DNA of 64,000 bases from DYJK01 sp040755055 (GCA_040755055.1 JBFMBS010000014.1:36131-100130), one strand, 5' to 3'. Positions 41,653 through 51,008 are shown, counted from the stretch's first letter. Notes: generated by a model from the sequence alone, not told the origin. A program made the numbers and translations.

Positions 41653-43068
41653 TATTTTGGTATGTGTGAGTTTAACATTTACTTCAAACTCCTTTTGGAG
41701 ATGAGCGGCAAGTTTTTCTGCACAATATACAGAACGATGCTGGCCGCCGGTACACCCGAAATTTACCATTAAGTCAGTCCATTTGTTTCCCATGTAGTTA
41801 ACTACAGACTGCTCGACAATATCGAATGATTCTTTCAAAAATCTTTGTGCTTCGGGTTGGGCATCAAGAAAATCTTGAACCGGTCTATTTTTGCCGGTTA
41901 GGTGTTTGTATTCATCAATTCTGCCTGGATTTGGGATAGCGCGACAGTCAAAAACAAATCCTCCGCCGTTGCCCGTAAAATCAAATGGCATTTTATCACG
42001 ATACGAAAAACTATTTATACGAACAGTCAGCTTGTTTGGCTTAGTATCAGTAATATTGAATTGTTTCAATTGCTCTGAAGTAATAAGTCTTTCCAGGACA
42101 ACTTTTAGTTCGGGAATTTTAATTTTTATCTTAGTTAGTACATATTCCAAATTCCTAATTGCATAAGGAATGCTTTTAAGAAAATGTGCTTTGCCTTCAA
42201 AATAACCGCGGTAGCCGTAAGCACCAAACATCTGAAGTAACCTTACGAGAACATATGGGTAAAAATATTTTTTAAAATTTTTCAGATTAATTTTTTTGTG
42301 TATCGAAAGTGAATTGAGATAATATAACAGCAATTCATCCCTTACTTGCTGTGGCAGATCGGCTTTGGAATCATACAGCAGCGACGCAACATCGTATTGC
42401 AATGCACCTTTTCTTCCTCCCTGGTAATCGATGAAATATAGTTCATCATTCTTTATCATGATATTTCGGGAATTAAAATCACGGTACATAAAATATTTAT
42501 GATCTGCCTCAAGCAAATGATTGCCTAGTAAACTAAAATCGTTTTCTAATTTTTCCTCATCAAAAGGGATATTTGCTAATTTTAAAAAGTAATACTTGAA
42601 ATAATTCAAATCCCACTTGATTGATTGGTGGTCAAATTCCGGACGGGGATAACAGTTTTTAAATTTCAAATCTCTATGTGATGTTACCTGGAATTTTATT
42701 AATGCTTCCAATGCACGATGGTAATAGTTAATAATTTCACCGGGGGGATCAGAGCCATCTCTCTTTTTACCCAGTAAAGAAAATAGAGTTGTATCACCCA
42801 GATCTTCTAAAAGGTATATTCCTTTTTTCAAATCTGTTTTGAAAAGCGAGGGCACACTAAGTTTATGCTTACCAAAATGTTTAGTTAAATAAACGAATGA
42901 ATTATTTTCTCTCTTATCGGGGTTATAAGCGCCTATAAGAGTATGACCGGTGGAAATTAATCTAAAATATTTCCGTGCCGAACCGGATTCCGGAAGGGGA
43001 GTAATAGAAATTATTTTTTCCCCGGTATAACTTTCGAATAAATCAATTAAATCTTTTTGTTCTTTCAT
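41650..43068 (-). CDS. AmgK-like aminosugar kinase fused to RapZ C-terminal domain
   Basis: The protein (472 residues from ATG 43068) has a phosphotransferase domain (about 1-330): ARKYFRL, GIYLLEDLGDTTLF, a catalytic segment YFMYRDFNSRNIMI in which Tyr replaces the usual His before Arg-Asp, and FIDYQGGRKGALQYDVASLL, close to AmgK. The C-terminal 120 residues match the RapZ C-terminal domain, FVFDCRAIPNPGR, TGKNRPVQDFLD and FGCTGGQHRSVYCAEKLA, the region that binds GlcN6P in E. coli RapZ. The RapZ P-loop domain is absent. It may phosphorylate MurNAc or GlcNAc and sense amino sugars. It is followed by the MurU-like gene. A TTG at 43077 is an alternative start. Confidence 0.88.
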   Translation of the reverse strand: MKEQKDLIDLFESYTGEKIISITPLPESGSARKYFRLISTGHTLIGAYNPDKRENNSFVYLTKHFGKHKLSVPSLFKTDLKKGIYLLEDLGDTTLFSLLGKKRDGSDPPGEIINYYHRALEALIKFQVTSHRDLKFKNCYPRPEFDHQSIKWDLNYFKYYFLKLANIPFDEEKLENDFSLLGNHLLEADHKYFMYRDFNSRNIMIKNDELYFIDYQGGRKGALQYDVASLLYDSKADLPQQVRDELLLYYLNSLSIHKKINLKNFKKYFYPYVLVRLLQMFGAYGYRGYFEGKAHFLKSIPYAIRNLEYVLTKIKIKIPELKVVLERLITSEQLKQFNITDTKPNKLTVRINSFSYRDKMPFDFTGNGGGFVFDCRAIPNPGRIDEYKHLTGKNRPVQDFLDAQPEAQRFLKESFDIVEQSVVNYMGNKWTDLMVNFGCTGGQHRSVYCAEKLAAHLQKEFEVNVKLTHTKI

Positions 43069-43073
43069 AAATT

Positions 43074-43316
43074 TCAAACCAGATCAGGTTTTTCGAGATA
43101 CCATTCTATTTTACCGCACTTAGTACAAATTAAAAGAGCGGCTCTTTTATTAGCCCATTCCATACCAAAAAAAGAAGCCACAGCAGTATCGAGTATTGCA
43201 TCACGATAATGAAAAGTATCATTACCGCAAGTCTGACAAATAATTTTTTTGCCGGCAATTTCATATTCTTGAGCAATTAAAGAAGAACGTTCTTCTGTCT
43301 TATCAAACAGACTCAT
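43074..43316 (-). CDS. Small zinc-ribbon protein
   Basis: The 80-residue protein has two CxxC pairs, CQTCGNDTFHYRD and CTKCGKIEWY, spaced by about 36 residues with a hydrophobic middle (FFGMEWANKRAALLI). This is a typical zinc ribbon. Its stop ends 5 bases before the AmgK-RapZ ATG, so the two are translationally linked. Function unknown. Confidence 0.8.
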   Translation of the reverse strand: MSLFDKTEERSSLIAQEYEIAGKKIICQTCGNDTFHYRDAILDTAVASFFGMEWANKRAALLICTKCGKIEWYLEKPDLV

Positions 43317-43328
43317 ATATCCTCCATG

Positions 43329-44891
43329 TTAAAATGGTCTTCGTGGTCTTTCTTCGTTCGGGTCAAAATATTTACGAGGAAGTTTTTCATCCCGTATAGA
43401 TGCGTTATAAACAAAAGCCGCCATGATAACTGCCGACTGCATCAAATCTCCCTTTATAGCTAAATCATATAAATCCATATTTGAATGATGTGTTCGTGAA
43501 CTATAATTAATTTCATCTTGTATGAATTGAAATCCGGGTAAACCAACTCCATCGAACGATTGGTGGTCTGTACCGCCGGTATTCCTAATAGTTACTGTAC
43601 CGGCTCCTAAATTATGAAATGGCTCCAACCATTCTTCGAATATCGGGACTACAGATTCATTGCCTTGTGTGTAGATTCCCCTAATTTTGCCGGTACCGTT
43701 ATCGTAATTAAAATAGGCAGAAAGTTTATCGTACTCGGTTTTCTTTTCTTTTTTGTCTCTATCGAAAAAGTGTTTCTTTACATATTCGCGTGAACCGATT
43801 AAACCGACCTCCTCGGCATCCCACATTGCAATACGAATTGTTCTACGTGGTTGAATCCCGATTGCTTTTAGTATTCTTACCGCTTCTAATGCAACTGCGC
43901 ACCCGGCGGCATTATCTGTTGCAGAAGTTCCGGCGTGCCATGAATCGAAATGACCGCCGAGCATAACAATTTCGTCCTTAAGTTTTTTATCAATGCCGGG
44001 TATTTCTGCTATAATATTATATCCTAATGAATCGTTGATTGCAGTATCGGTTTGAATCTCAATCTCAAGTGTCAAAGGAATATTCTTTTTTAAAATCCTA
44101 ACCATTCTGTTATATTGTTCAACAGAAACAACCACTTGTGGAATTGGTAAATCAATATTGTTGCGGAATGATCCGCCGCTTTGTACAAAAACAGTTCCAT
44201 GTCTTCCGCTATGCGAAGGTTCAACAGTCAACAATGCTTTTTCTTCTTGTAAGAGTTCGTTCAATTTCTGCTGCAATTCTCTCCGGGCGTTATACTCAGC
44301 CAAGCGGTCCGCCCACTGAGATTTGGCACCGGGTTCGGGCATCATTTCTAAATCGGAGAGCTCTTTTTCTGAATATCTTTTTGCATCCGCTTCAAATGAT
44401 GTTTCTAATTCTTGTTCACCCTGGATGAATACAATAGCATCTTTTAATTTGCCTTTATACTTATCAAGCTCTTCGGGTTTCTTAGCATCGATAAAAACCG
44501 GTGAGCCGGTCAATGTTCCATTCAATCCGGAAGTCCACGCTTTTGGATAACCGATAATCGGCATGTACTGGGGTTCAATCATAGCCATATAGAATTTTTT
44601 TACTTCCCACGAACGTCCATTAAGTACAAATGATTCCATGGCAGCTTTTTCGAGACCAAGTTCATTTAATTTAGCAACTGCCCAGCTTGCAGCTTCTTTG
44701 TATTGCGGCGAGCCGGTTAAGCGAGGTGCGTAAACATCGGTTAAGTAACTCATAAATTCCATCACTTTGGAATTTTCTAAACCTTCTCTTTTGATTCTTT
44801 GTAAAACTTGCGGATCGATATTTCCTTGAGCCAAGAAGGAAAATGTAAAGATTAAAATAAATATGGGTATGAGAAGAATTCTTTTCGGCAT
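43329..44891 (-). CDS. Secreted M28-family metallopeptidase
   Basis: The 520-residue protein has a signal peptide (about 1-21, ending SFLAQG), a PA-type inserted domain (about 130-260) and the M28 zinc residues: GGHFDSWHAG (His, Asp), ATDNAAG (Asp), DAEEVGLIGS (Glu, Glu), YFNYDNGTG (Asp) and THHSNMD (His). It is probably a Zn-aminopeptidase or carboxypeptidase of the glutamate carboxypeptidase II/Q type, working outside the inner membrane. Confidence 0.93.
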   Translation of the reverse strand: MPKRILLIPIFILIFTFSFLAQGNIDPQVLQRIKREGLENSKVMEFMSYLTDVYAPRLTGSPQYKEAASWAVAKLNELGLEKAAMESFVLNGRSWEVKKFYMAMIEPQYMPIIGYPKAWTSGLNGTLTGSPVFIDAKKPEELDKYKGKLKDAIVFIQGEQELETSFEADAKRYSEKELSDLEMMPEPGAKSQWADRLAEYNARRELQQKLNELLQEEKALLTVEPSHSGRHGTVFVQSGGSFRNNIDLPIPQVVVSVEQYNRMVRILKKNIPLTLEIEIQTDTAINDSLGYNIIAEIPGIDKKLKDEIVMLGGHFDSWHAGTSATDNAAGCAVALEAVRILKAIGIQPRRTIRIAMWDAEEVGLIGSREYVKKHFFDRDKKEKKTEYDKLSAYFNYDNGTGKIRGIYTQGNESVVPIFEEWLEPFHNLGAGTVTIRNTGGTDHQSFDGVGLPGFQFIQDEINYSSRTHHSNMDLYDLAIKGDLMQSAVIMAAFVYNASIRDEKLPRKYFDPNEERPRRPF

Positions 44892-44907
44892 TTTAACCTC
44901 TATGTTA

Positions 44908-45381
44908 TTAATCTGAAATTAGAAATTTTTCAATTTGTCTTCTATGTCGTAGAAGATGAACGATTGCATGCTCGAACATCATTTCAATATCATACAAGCC
45001 CCATTTGGTTTCCTGGCGTGTAGCAACAATCTGGTTTTCGTCCATATTCCAGTGTCCTTCGATAGTATTAGCGGTGAACGTGAGGACTTTATCCAAAGCG
45101 CGGATTGCATCACGGGGCGTTTCAATTTTATATTCAGGTATAATTGGTACCAATCCTAAGAAAATTCTAATTTGATTTCCATAGCGGTAGCCGGCAGCAA
45201 CAACATGTTTCATTATTGTGATTATTGAACGGCAGTGTTCATCGAGTGTGTTGTGATCGTAAATCTTAACAAATTTATCTTGAGGTAATTTTTCAATTAC
45301 ATTCTTAAGATCCAGAGCAGCACGTTCGTATTCATCCATCAATGCACCGATTGCACCGGTGCGGAAGGTTTTTTTTGTCAT
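44908..45381 (-). CDS. DinB-like protein
   Basis: The 157-residue helical protein has TLDEHCRSIITIMKHVVAAGYRYG and a C-terminal MFEHAIVHLLRHRRQIEKF, giving the His triad of DinB-type metal proteins. It starts 1 bp after the Fic gene ends. The function is unknown. It is distinct from the DinB-like gene at 40374, with little visible identity. Confidence 0.85.
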   Translation of the reverse strand: MTKKTFRTGAIGALMDEYERAALDLKNVIEKLPQDKFVKIYDHNTLDEHCRSIITIMKHVVAAGYRYGNQIRIFLGLVPIIPEYKIETPRDAIRALDKVLTFTANTIEGHWNMDENQIVATRQETKWGLYDIEMMFEHAIVHLLRHRRQIEKFLISD

Positions 45382-45382
45382 A

Positions 45383-46813
45383 TTAATCTTTTTGCTTCTT
45401 AGTTTTTATGTAGGAAATGATTTCTTTACTAATAATTTGTTGTGCTTCTTCAAGTTGATCTTTGTTAATTTGTTTTTCATATGAAATTTTCTCCAACCAT
45501 TGACCCTCATGAATTCTATTATCAATTTTATATTGTTTAATATTATTATAACTCTCAAATAATTTACAAAGTGCAATAAACTCAAAGTCAAGAAAAATTA
45601 TTTCAACTGACAGAGCTAATGTAAATTGATTTTCTTTTATTTTGAATTTATCCAATTTGAAAGTAATATCAATAGAATTAACAACAGATTCACGAAGGGA
45701 ACTCAAATCATGCTCAATGTATGATTCTTCAATGGTTAATAGTTTACTTCTTTCATTTCGACTTTGATAAGAATTATAATAAATCCGATATGAACTAGAA
45801 TAAATACCAAATAGATCTTTAAATTTAATTATAATTGCACTCATTGATTTTATCAGGGGCATAATAGAAACATTTAATGTCTCAATACGCACCTCATGGG
45901 AATTAAATTTTTCAAATCGATCATCGCGACTTTCCAATTCTTGTTTTAATAGAATTATCTCTTTATCAACATCATCCGGTTCTTCAATGCTTTCGCCTCG
46001 TGCACCTTTTAAGTAGATTTCTTGAGAGTGGATGAGAACTGACGCTACATACTCAATAAATGGTGTATTGTTGCCGGCATCAGCCTGACTTAATGCTAAG
46101 TAGTAATTATTTTTATCGCTAATTTTAATGATTGTCGGAGGAAAGTTATTCTGCATTAGAATCAAATTCATTAATAAACGCGCCATCCTTCCATTACCAT
46201 CATCAAAAGGATGTATCTCAACAAATTTATGATGGAATAAAGCGGCCAGTATAACTGGGTGTACCTCTTTATCATCTTTTGTTTTTCTATACCACATCAT
46301 AAGATCATTCATCTTTGCCGGTGTCTCTTCTGGAGAAGCAAAATAGTGCACTTCTCCAGTTGCAGTTTTTACATGGTTAGCTTGTTTTTTATAAGTTCCT
46401 ATTGCAACAGTTTTTTTTGTTGGTAAACCATCGGGAGTAATAGCATCAATTTCATAAGATTCAACTAGAATAACTTTATGCAATTCTCTTATAACCGCCT
46501 CTGTTAATTCCTCCTTGTTCCTTATGAAATTGACAAGATAATTGATTGCTTCATTATGCCCTTTTATATCGAGGTAGTCTTTGAGAGGTTTACCATGTGC
46601 TGTTATTCCATGCATTAGAAAAGCAAAAGTTTCTCCATAGTTAAGTGTATTACCTTCTATAGCATTTGAGTTGTAATTCCAATCGAGACGCAATTTTTGA
46701 AAGATTCTATTTTCAGTTTCCAGTGGTAAAGGATGATATTTATCAATTTCTCGTTTGAGTTGATCAACTTTATTCAATAGCTCAGATAAAGTTGAATTTT
46801 TTGAAGTACTCAT
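45383..46813 (-). CDS. Fic-family AMPylase (class II)
   Basis: The protein starts at ATG 46813, preceded by GAGGTTTGT; the upstream ATGs overlap metH and are less likely. The catalytic motif HPFDDGNGRMARLL (about 201-214) is intact, and an N-terminal inhibitory helix motif SNAIEGN (about 49-55, S/TxxxE-G/N) is present, so this is an auto-inhibited class II Fic. The C-terminal half has no recognised DNA-binding domain and is beta/helical (about 300-476). It could AMPylate a cell protein or act as a toxin. It is tightly packed between metH and the DinB-like gene. Confidence 0.88.
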   Translation of the reverse strand: MSTSKNSTLSELLNKVDQLKREIDKYHPLPLETENRIFQKLRLDWNYNSNAIEGNTLNYGETFAFLMHGITAHGKPLKDYLDIKGHNEAINYLVNFIRNKEELTEAVIRELHKVILVESYEIDAITPDGLPTKKTVAIGTYKKQANHVKTATGEVHYFASPEETPAKMNDLMMWYRKTKDDKEVHPVILAALFHHKFVEIHPFDDGNGRMARLLMNLILMQNNFPPTIIKISDKNNYYLALSQADAGNNTPFIEYVASVLIHSQEIYLKGARGESIEEPDDVDKEIILLKQELESRDDRFEKFNSHEVRIETLNVSIMPLIKSMSAIIIKFKDLFGIYSSSYRIYYNSYQSRNERSKLLTIEESYIEHDLSSLRESVVNSIDITFKLDKFKIKENQFTLALSVEIIFLDFEFIALCKLFESYNNIKQYKIDNRIHEGQWLEKISYEKQINKDQLEEAQQIISKEIISYIKTKKQKD

Positions 46814-46835
46814 ACAAACCTCATTAAATTTATTT

Positions 46836-49800
46836 TCATTCATTTTCATCATAATTTAATATTGGTCGCAGCCATCTCTCTGCTTCCTTAGTGCTAATAC
46901 CTTTTCGTTTTCTGTAATCTTCAACCTGGTCTTTGCCAATTTTACCAACAGAAAAATATTTAGATTCGGGATGTGCAAAGTAGAGACCGCAAACAGAAGC
47001 AGCCGGGTACATAGCTAAACTTTCAGTCAATTTAATGCCGGTATTTTTTTCAACGTCGAGCAGTTTCCAAATTTTCATTTTCTCTGTATGATCCGGTTGT
47101 GCCGGGTAACCCGGTGCCGGTCTAATTCCGAAATATTTTTCATTTATCAAATCTTCATTTGAAAACTTTTCGTTCGAAGTATATCCCCATAATTCCTTAC
47201 GAATTTTTTCATGGAGTAATTCTGCAAAAGCTTCTGCTAAGCGATCAGCTATTGCTTTTACCATTATTGCATTGTAGTCATCATGATCCTTCTCAAACTT
47301 ATCGATCAATTTTTCTATACCTAAACCGGCTGTAACCGCAAACATGCCTATATGATCATTTATCTTACTTTCTTTAGGGGCAATAAAATCGGCCAGCGAA
47401 ATATTAGGAACGCCTTTAGATTTTACCGATTGCTGCCTGATAGTATTGAACGCTTCCAAAATTCCATTCCGTTTTTCATCGGCATATACTTCTATATCGT
47501 CTTCAACGGCACTTGCCGGAAAGATTCCTACTACTGCATTAGCTGTCAAAGATTTTGAAGTAATAATCTGATCAATCAGTTTGTTGGCGTCATCAAATAT
47601 TTTTTTTGCTTCGTTACCAAAATTTTTGTTATTAAAGATATCGGGATATCTGCCCTTTAATTCCCATGTTAGAAAGAATGGTGTCCAATCAATATAATTC
47701 CTGATTTCAATAAGAGGGTATTCCCTAAATACAGATATTCCTAATTTCTTTGGATTGGTTATAGAATAATTTCCCCAATCGAGTTTTAATTTGTTCTCCC
47801 TCGCTTGACCAATTGACAAAAATTCTTTAGCTAATTGTTTCTTCGAATGTTCGAGCCGCAGCTTTTTGTATTCACTTTTCATTTGATAAGAAAAAGTATC
47901 TTTATCATTGTTTAAGAGATTGCTTACAACACCCACGCTTTTTGACGCATCTAGAACATGAATTGTTGTTTGAGAATATTCCGGTGCAATTTTAACCGCA
48001 GTATGAATCCGGGAAGTAGTAGCTCCTCCAATGAGTAAAGGTATTTTGAGTCCAAGTTTTTCCATTTCTTTAGCAACATGAACCATCTCGTCAAGTGACG
48101 GGGTTATTAATCCGCTTAAACCGATAATGTCAACATTTTTCTCAACAGCAGTTGAAAGTATTTTATCCGATGGGACCATTACACCCAGGTCGATAACATC
48201 ATAATTGTTGCAGCCAAGAACAACGCCAACAATGTTTTTACCGATATCGTGTACATCACCTTTCACGGTTGCAAGTAAAATTGTACCGGCCCCACCCCGT
48301 CCCTCCCCAAAGGGGAGGGCAGAATTCATCCCATTTAACTGTGGTTGTTGCTTATCGATTGATTCTATAATTTTATTTAAAACTAATTCTGTATTATTAA
48401 TTACTTCATCATTAGTAAACCGGATTACCCTAAACCCATTTTTATTTAGCCATTTTGTTCTGATCTCATCAGATTCTTTATTCTCAGGTAGTTGATGAAT
48501 TAAACCGTCGATTTCTATAACGAGGGCTTTTGATAAGCATACAAAATCGACAATATAAGAACCGATTATATGTTGTCTTCTGAATTTATAGTTCTCAAGT
48601 TGTTTCGATTTCAAAAACTCCCATAAAATTAATTCTGCTGCTGTTGGATTAGAACGATGGTCTTCAGAAAATTCTTTTAACTTTTTGTAAAGTATCGGAT
48701 CTGCTGTTTGCCATCCAAATTTATTATAACCACTTTGTTTTTTAAAATTGGCTTTCTCCTCTTTCCTTTGGAAAGAGGTGGGGAGATAGGCAGTTAATGA
48801 TGCGACCGCTTTTTTCATGACCCGTGCGCTTTTCACAACTTGTGGTAAAAACATTTTCCCGGAGCTGAATAAATCACCCACATAGTTCATACCATCCATT
48901 AACGGACCTTCAATGATCTGAAGTGGGGATGAATATTTTTTTCTTGCTTCTTCCAAATCTTGCTCTATGTATTCAACTATTCCTTTTACAAGAGCATGTT
49001 TCAGTCTTTCTTCGATTGTACCGTTACGCCACTCCTCGTCTTTCGTCTCACGTCTTACATCTCGCGTAATTGAATTTGCAAACTCAACTAATTTTTCGGT
49101 TGCATCAGGTCTTCTATTTAGTATAACGTCTTCAACTTTTTCTAAAAGTTCTTTGGGGATTTCTTCATATACGGCTAACTGACCGGCATTAACAATTCCC
49201 ATATCCATACCGACTTCTATTGCGTGGTACAGAAATGCCGAATGCATTGCTTCCCGGATGGTATCGTTACCGCGGAAAGAAAATGAAATGTTGCTGACAC
49301 CGCCGCTTACTTTTGATAACGGGAGATTTTTCTTTATCCATTTGGTTGCTTCTATATAATTAAGTGCATACTGGTTATGTTCTTCTATGCCGGTAGCGAT
49401 TGCAAAAATGTTAGGATCAAAAATTATGTCCTGGGGCAAGAATCCGATTTCACCGGTTAAGATTTTGTATGCACGTTCGCAGATCCTGATTTTTCGTTCA
49501 AATGTATCTGCCTGTCCTTTCTCATCGAATGCCATAACAATAACAGCTGCACCATACCTTAATATTTTTTTTGCGTGTTCCTTAAAAACTTGCTCACCTT
49601 CTTTCAGGGAAATTGAATTTACAATTCCTTTCCCTTGCAGACATTTTAACCCGGCTTCAATAACACTCCATTTTGATGAATCGATCATGATCGGGACTTT
49701 TGCAATGTCCGGTTCCGAAGATATAAGATTGAGAAATTTCGTCATCGTTTCTTCTGAATTGATCAGCCCTTCATCCATGTTTATATCTAGAATCTGTGCG

Positions 49801-50984
49801 CCGTTTTCAACTTGATTGCGTGCAACAGAAAGAGCTTCTTCATATTTTTTTTCTTTGATCAATCGGGCAAACTTTCTTGAACCGGTTACATTTGTACGTT
49901 CGCCGATATTTACAAAGTTTGTATCGGGTCGGAATATTAATGGTTCGAGGCCGCTAAGCTGTAAGTATGATTTAACTTCAGGAATTTTTCTAGGCGGATA
50001 ATTTTTGGTAATTTCAGCAAAAGCGCGTATATGATCCGGCGTGGTTCCGCAGCAACCACCGACTATATTCAGCCATCCTTCTTTTGCAAATTCTTCGAGC
50101 ACGGAATACATTGAGCCGGGTGATTCATCATAGCCGCCAAATTCATTTGGTAAACCGGCATTGGGGTAAAGACTAATGAATACGTTCGCAATGTTCGATA
50201 GTTCCGAAATGAACGGTCTCATTTGTTTCGGACCAAGCGAACAATTCAATCCAACACTCAATAAATCTTTTGTGTGTGAGACAGAGACCCAAAATGCTTC
50301 GGTATTCTGTCCGCTTAATGTTCTTCCGCTCATATCAATAATTGAACCGGAGACCATAATCGGTATCTCAATATTTTTTTCCTCGATCAACTCCATGATA
50401 CCGTAAAGAGCAGCTTTGGCAATCAGTGTATCAATCATGGTTTCAACAAGCAGAACATCAGCGCCGCCGTCAATTAATCCATTTGCTTGTTCCTTGAAAG
50501 CATTGGCAACTTGATCGAAGGTTACAGCACGAAAACCGGGATCATTCACATCGGGGGAAATAGAAAGAGTTTTATTTGTAGGCCCCAGCGCACCGGCTAC
50601 AAAACGGGGTTTTAAGCGGTTCTTTTTTGTGTATTCATCGGCAGCTTCTTTTGCAATCTTAGCAGCGTTGTAATTGATCTCATATATTAAATGATCTGTT
50701 TTGTAATCGGATTGCGAAATTGAAGTTCCGTTGAAAGTGTTTGTTTCAATTATATCTGCCCCGGCTTCAAGATATTGATTATGAATATTCTTAATAATAT
50801 CCGGTTGTGTTAAAACAAGAATATCATTATTACCTTTTAGATCAACCGGGTGGTTCTTAAATCTATCTCCTCTGAATTGTTCTTCGGATAATTTGTATCT
50901 CTGGATAAATACTCCCATAGATCCGTCGAGTAAAAGGATTCTTTCGTTCAGCAGATTTCTTAATATGTCCAATTTGGATTTCAT
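46836..50984 (-). CDS. metH: Cobalamin-dependent methionine synthase with in-frame DUF559 insert
   Basis: The 1382-residue protein transfers methyl from methyltetrahydrofolate to homocysteine. Homocysteine domain: about 1-325, ending with GGCCGTTPDHIRAFAE. Pterin domain: about 355-615 (FVNIGERTNVTGSRKF). Cap domain: about 650-735 (GPLMDGMNYVGDLFSSGKMFLPQVVKSARVM). Cobalamin domain: about 900-1035, with DVHDIG carrying the axial His. Activation domain: about 1050-1382 (RPAPGYPAQPDHTEK). Between cap and cobalamin domain are about 165 extra residues (about 734-900) with a DUF559 nuclease-like fold: PTAAELILWEFL, FRRQHIIGSYIVDFVC, LVIEIDG and GFRVIRFTNDEV. The frame is unbroken. Without the insert it would have the length of E. 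coli MetH. Confidence 0.96.
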   Translation of the reverse strand: MKSKLDILRNLLNERILLLDGSMGVFIQRYKLSEEQFRGDRFKNHPVDLKGNNDILVLTQPDIIKNIHNQYLEAGADIIETNTFNGTSISQSDYKTDHLIYEINYNAAKIAKEAADEYTKKNRLKPRFVAGALGPTNKTLSISPDVNDPGFRAVTFDQVANAFKEQANGLIDGGADVLLVETMIDTLIAKAALYGIMELIEEKNIEIPIMVSGSIIDMSGRTLSGQNTEAFWVSVSHTKDLLSVGLNCSLGPKQMRPFISELSNIANVFISLYPNAGLPNEFGGYDESPGSMYSVLEEFAKEGWLNIVGGCCGTTPDHIRAFAEITKNYPPRKIPEVKSYLQLSGLEPLIFRPDTNFVNIGERTNVTGSRKFARLIKEKKYEEALSVARNQVENGAQILDINMDEGLINSEETMTKFLNLISSEPDIAKVPIMIDSSKWSVIEAGLKCLQGKGIVNSISLKEGEQVFKEHAKKILRYGAAVIVMAFDEKGQADTFERKIRICERAYKILTGEIGFLPQDIIFDPNIFAIATGIEEHNQYALNYIEATKWIKKNLPLSKVSGGVSNISFSFRGNDTIREAMHSAFLYHAIEVGMDMGIVNAGQLAVYEEIPKELLEKVEDVILNRRPDATEKLVEFANSITRDVRRETKDEEWRNGTIEERLKHALVKGIVEYIEQDLEEARKKYSSPLQIIEGPLMDGMNYVGDLFSSGKMFLPQVVKSARVMKKAVASLTAYLPTSFQRKEEKANFKKQSGYNKFGWQTADPILYKKLKEFSEDHRSNPTAAELILWEFLKSKQLENYKFRRQHIIGSYIVDFVCLSKALVIEIDGLIHQLPENKESDEIRTKWLNKNGFRVIRFTNDEVINNTELVLNKIIESIDKQQPQLNGMNSALPFGEGRGGAGTILLATVKGDVHDIGKNIVGVVLGCNNYDVIDLGVMVPSDKILSTAVEKNVDIIGLSGLITPSLDEMVHVAKEMEKLGLKIPLLIGGATTSRIHTAVKIAPEYSQTTIHVLDASKSVGVVSNLLNNDKDTFSYQMKSEYKKLRLEHSKKQLAKEFLSIGQARENKLKLDWGNYSITNPKKLGISVFREYPLIEIRNYIDWTPFFLTWELKGRYPDIFNNKNFGNEAKKIFDDANKLIDQIITSKSLTANAVVGIFPASAVEDDIEVYADEKRNGILEAFNTIRQQSVKSKGVPNISLADFIAPKESKINDHIGMFAVTAGLGIEKLIDKFEKDHDDYNAIMVKAIADRLAEAFAELLHEKIRKELWGYTSNEKFSNEDLINEKYFGIRPAPGYPAQPDHTEKMKIWKLLDVEKNTGIKLTESLAMYPAASVCGLYFAHPESKYFSVGKIGKDQVEDYRKRKGISTKEAERWLRPILNYDENE
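48287..48325. repeat. Palindromic repeat at one end of the DUF559 insert
   Basis: CCCTCCCCAAAGGGGAGGG (48300-48319 region) forms a near-perfect hairpin, with a C-rich tail CCCCACCCCG toward the cobalamin-domain side. Confidence 0.8.
48755..48787. repeat. Palindromic repeat at the other end of the DUF559 insert
   Basis: CCTCTTTCCTTTGGAAAGAGG forms a hairpin, followed by TGGGGAG on the cap-domain side. It mirrors the arrangement of the other end. Confidence 0.8.
49037..49064. repeat. Heptameric repeat inside metH (four 7-bp units)
   Basis: Units CGTCTTT, CGTCTCA, CGTCTTA and CATCTCG run in tandem; on the metH strand they read as GACGxxA-type heptads. They encode DVRRETKDE-like residues in the linker between pterin and cap domains, and the length of 28 bp plus flanks keeps the reading frame. 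Confidence 0.7.
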
Positions 50985-51008
50985 AATTCCTACACTAACT
51001 TTCCATAG

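Larger units (their letters stand above)
48287..48787 (-). mobile_element. DUF559 module with palindromic ends, inserted in metH
   Basis: The insert keeps the metH frame and is bounded by two C/G-rich hairpins in opposite arrangement (48287-48325 and 48755-48787). The DUF559 core (about metH residues 760-865) belongs to the PD-(D/E)XK-like Vsr-related group; Asp in YIVDFVC and Glu, Asp in VIEIDG are the likely catalytic residues. There are no intein motifs. The palindrome translated in metH frame gives PFGEGRGG, as in common dispersed repeats of Bacteroidota. Confidence 0.75.

Noticed and set aside
40374..45381. Two DinB-like genes as a linked pair or toxin system
   Set aside because: They are 4 kb apart, share little sequence and each sits in a different tight gene group.
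48287..48787. Intein in MetH
   Set aside because: No N-terminal Cys/Ser splice block, no C-terminal His-Asn, and the site is a linker and not an active site; the core is DUF559.
49387..49815. Antisense open frame of 142 codons inside metH
   Set aside because: It lies wholly within a well-matched MetH pterin domain and has no family features; a codon-bias shadow.
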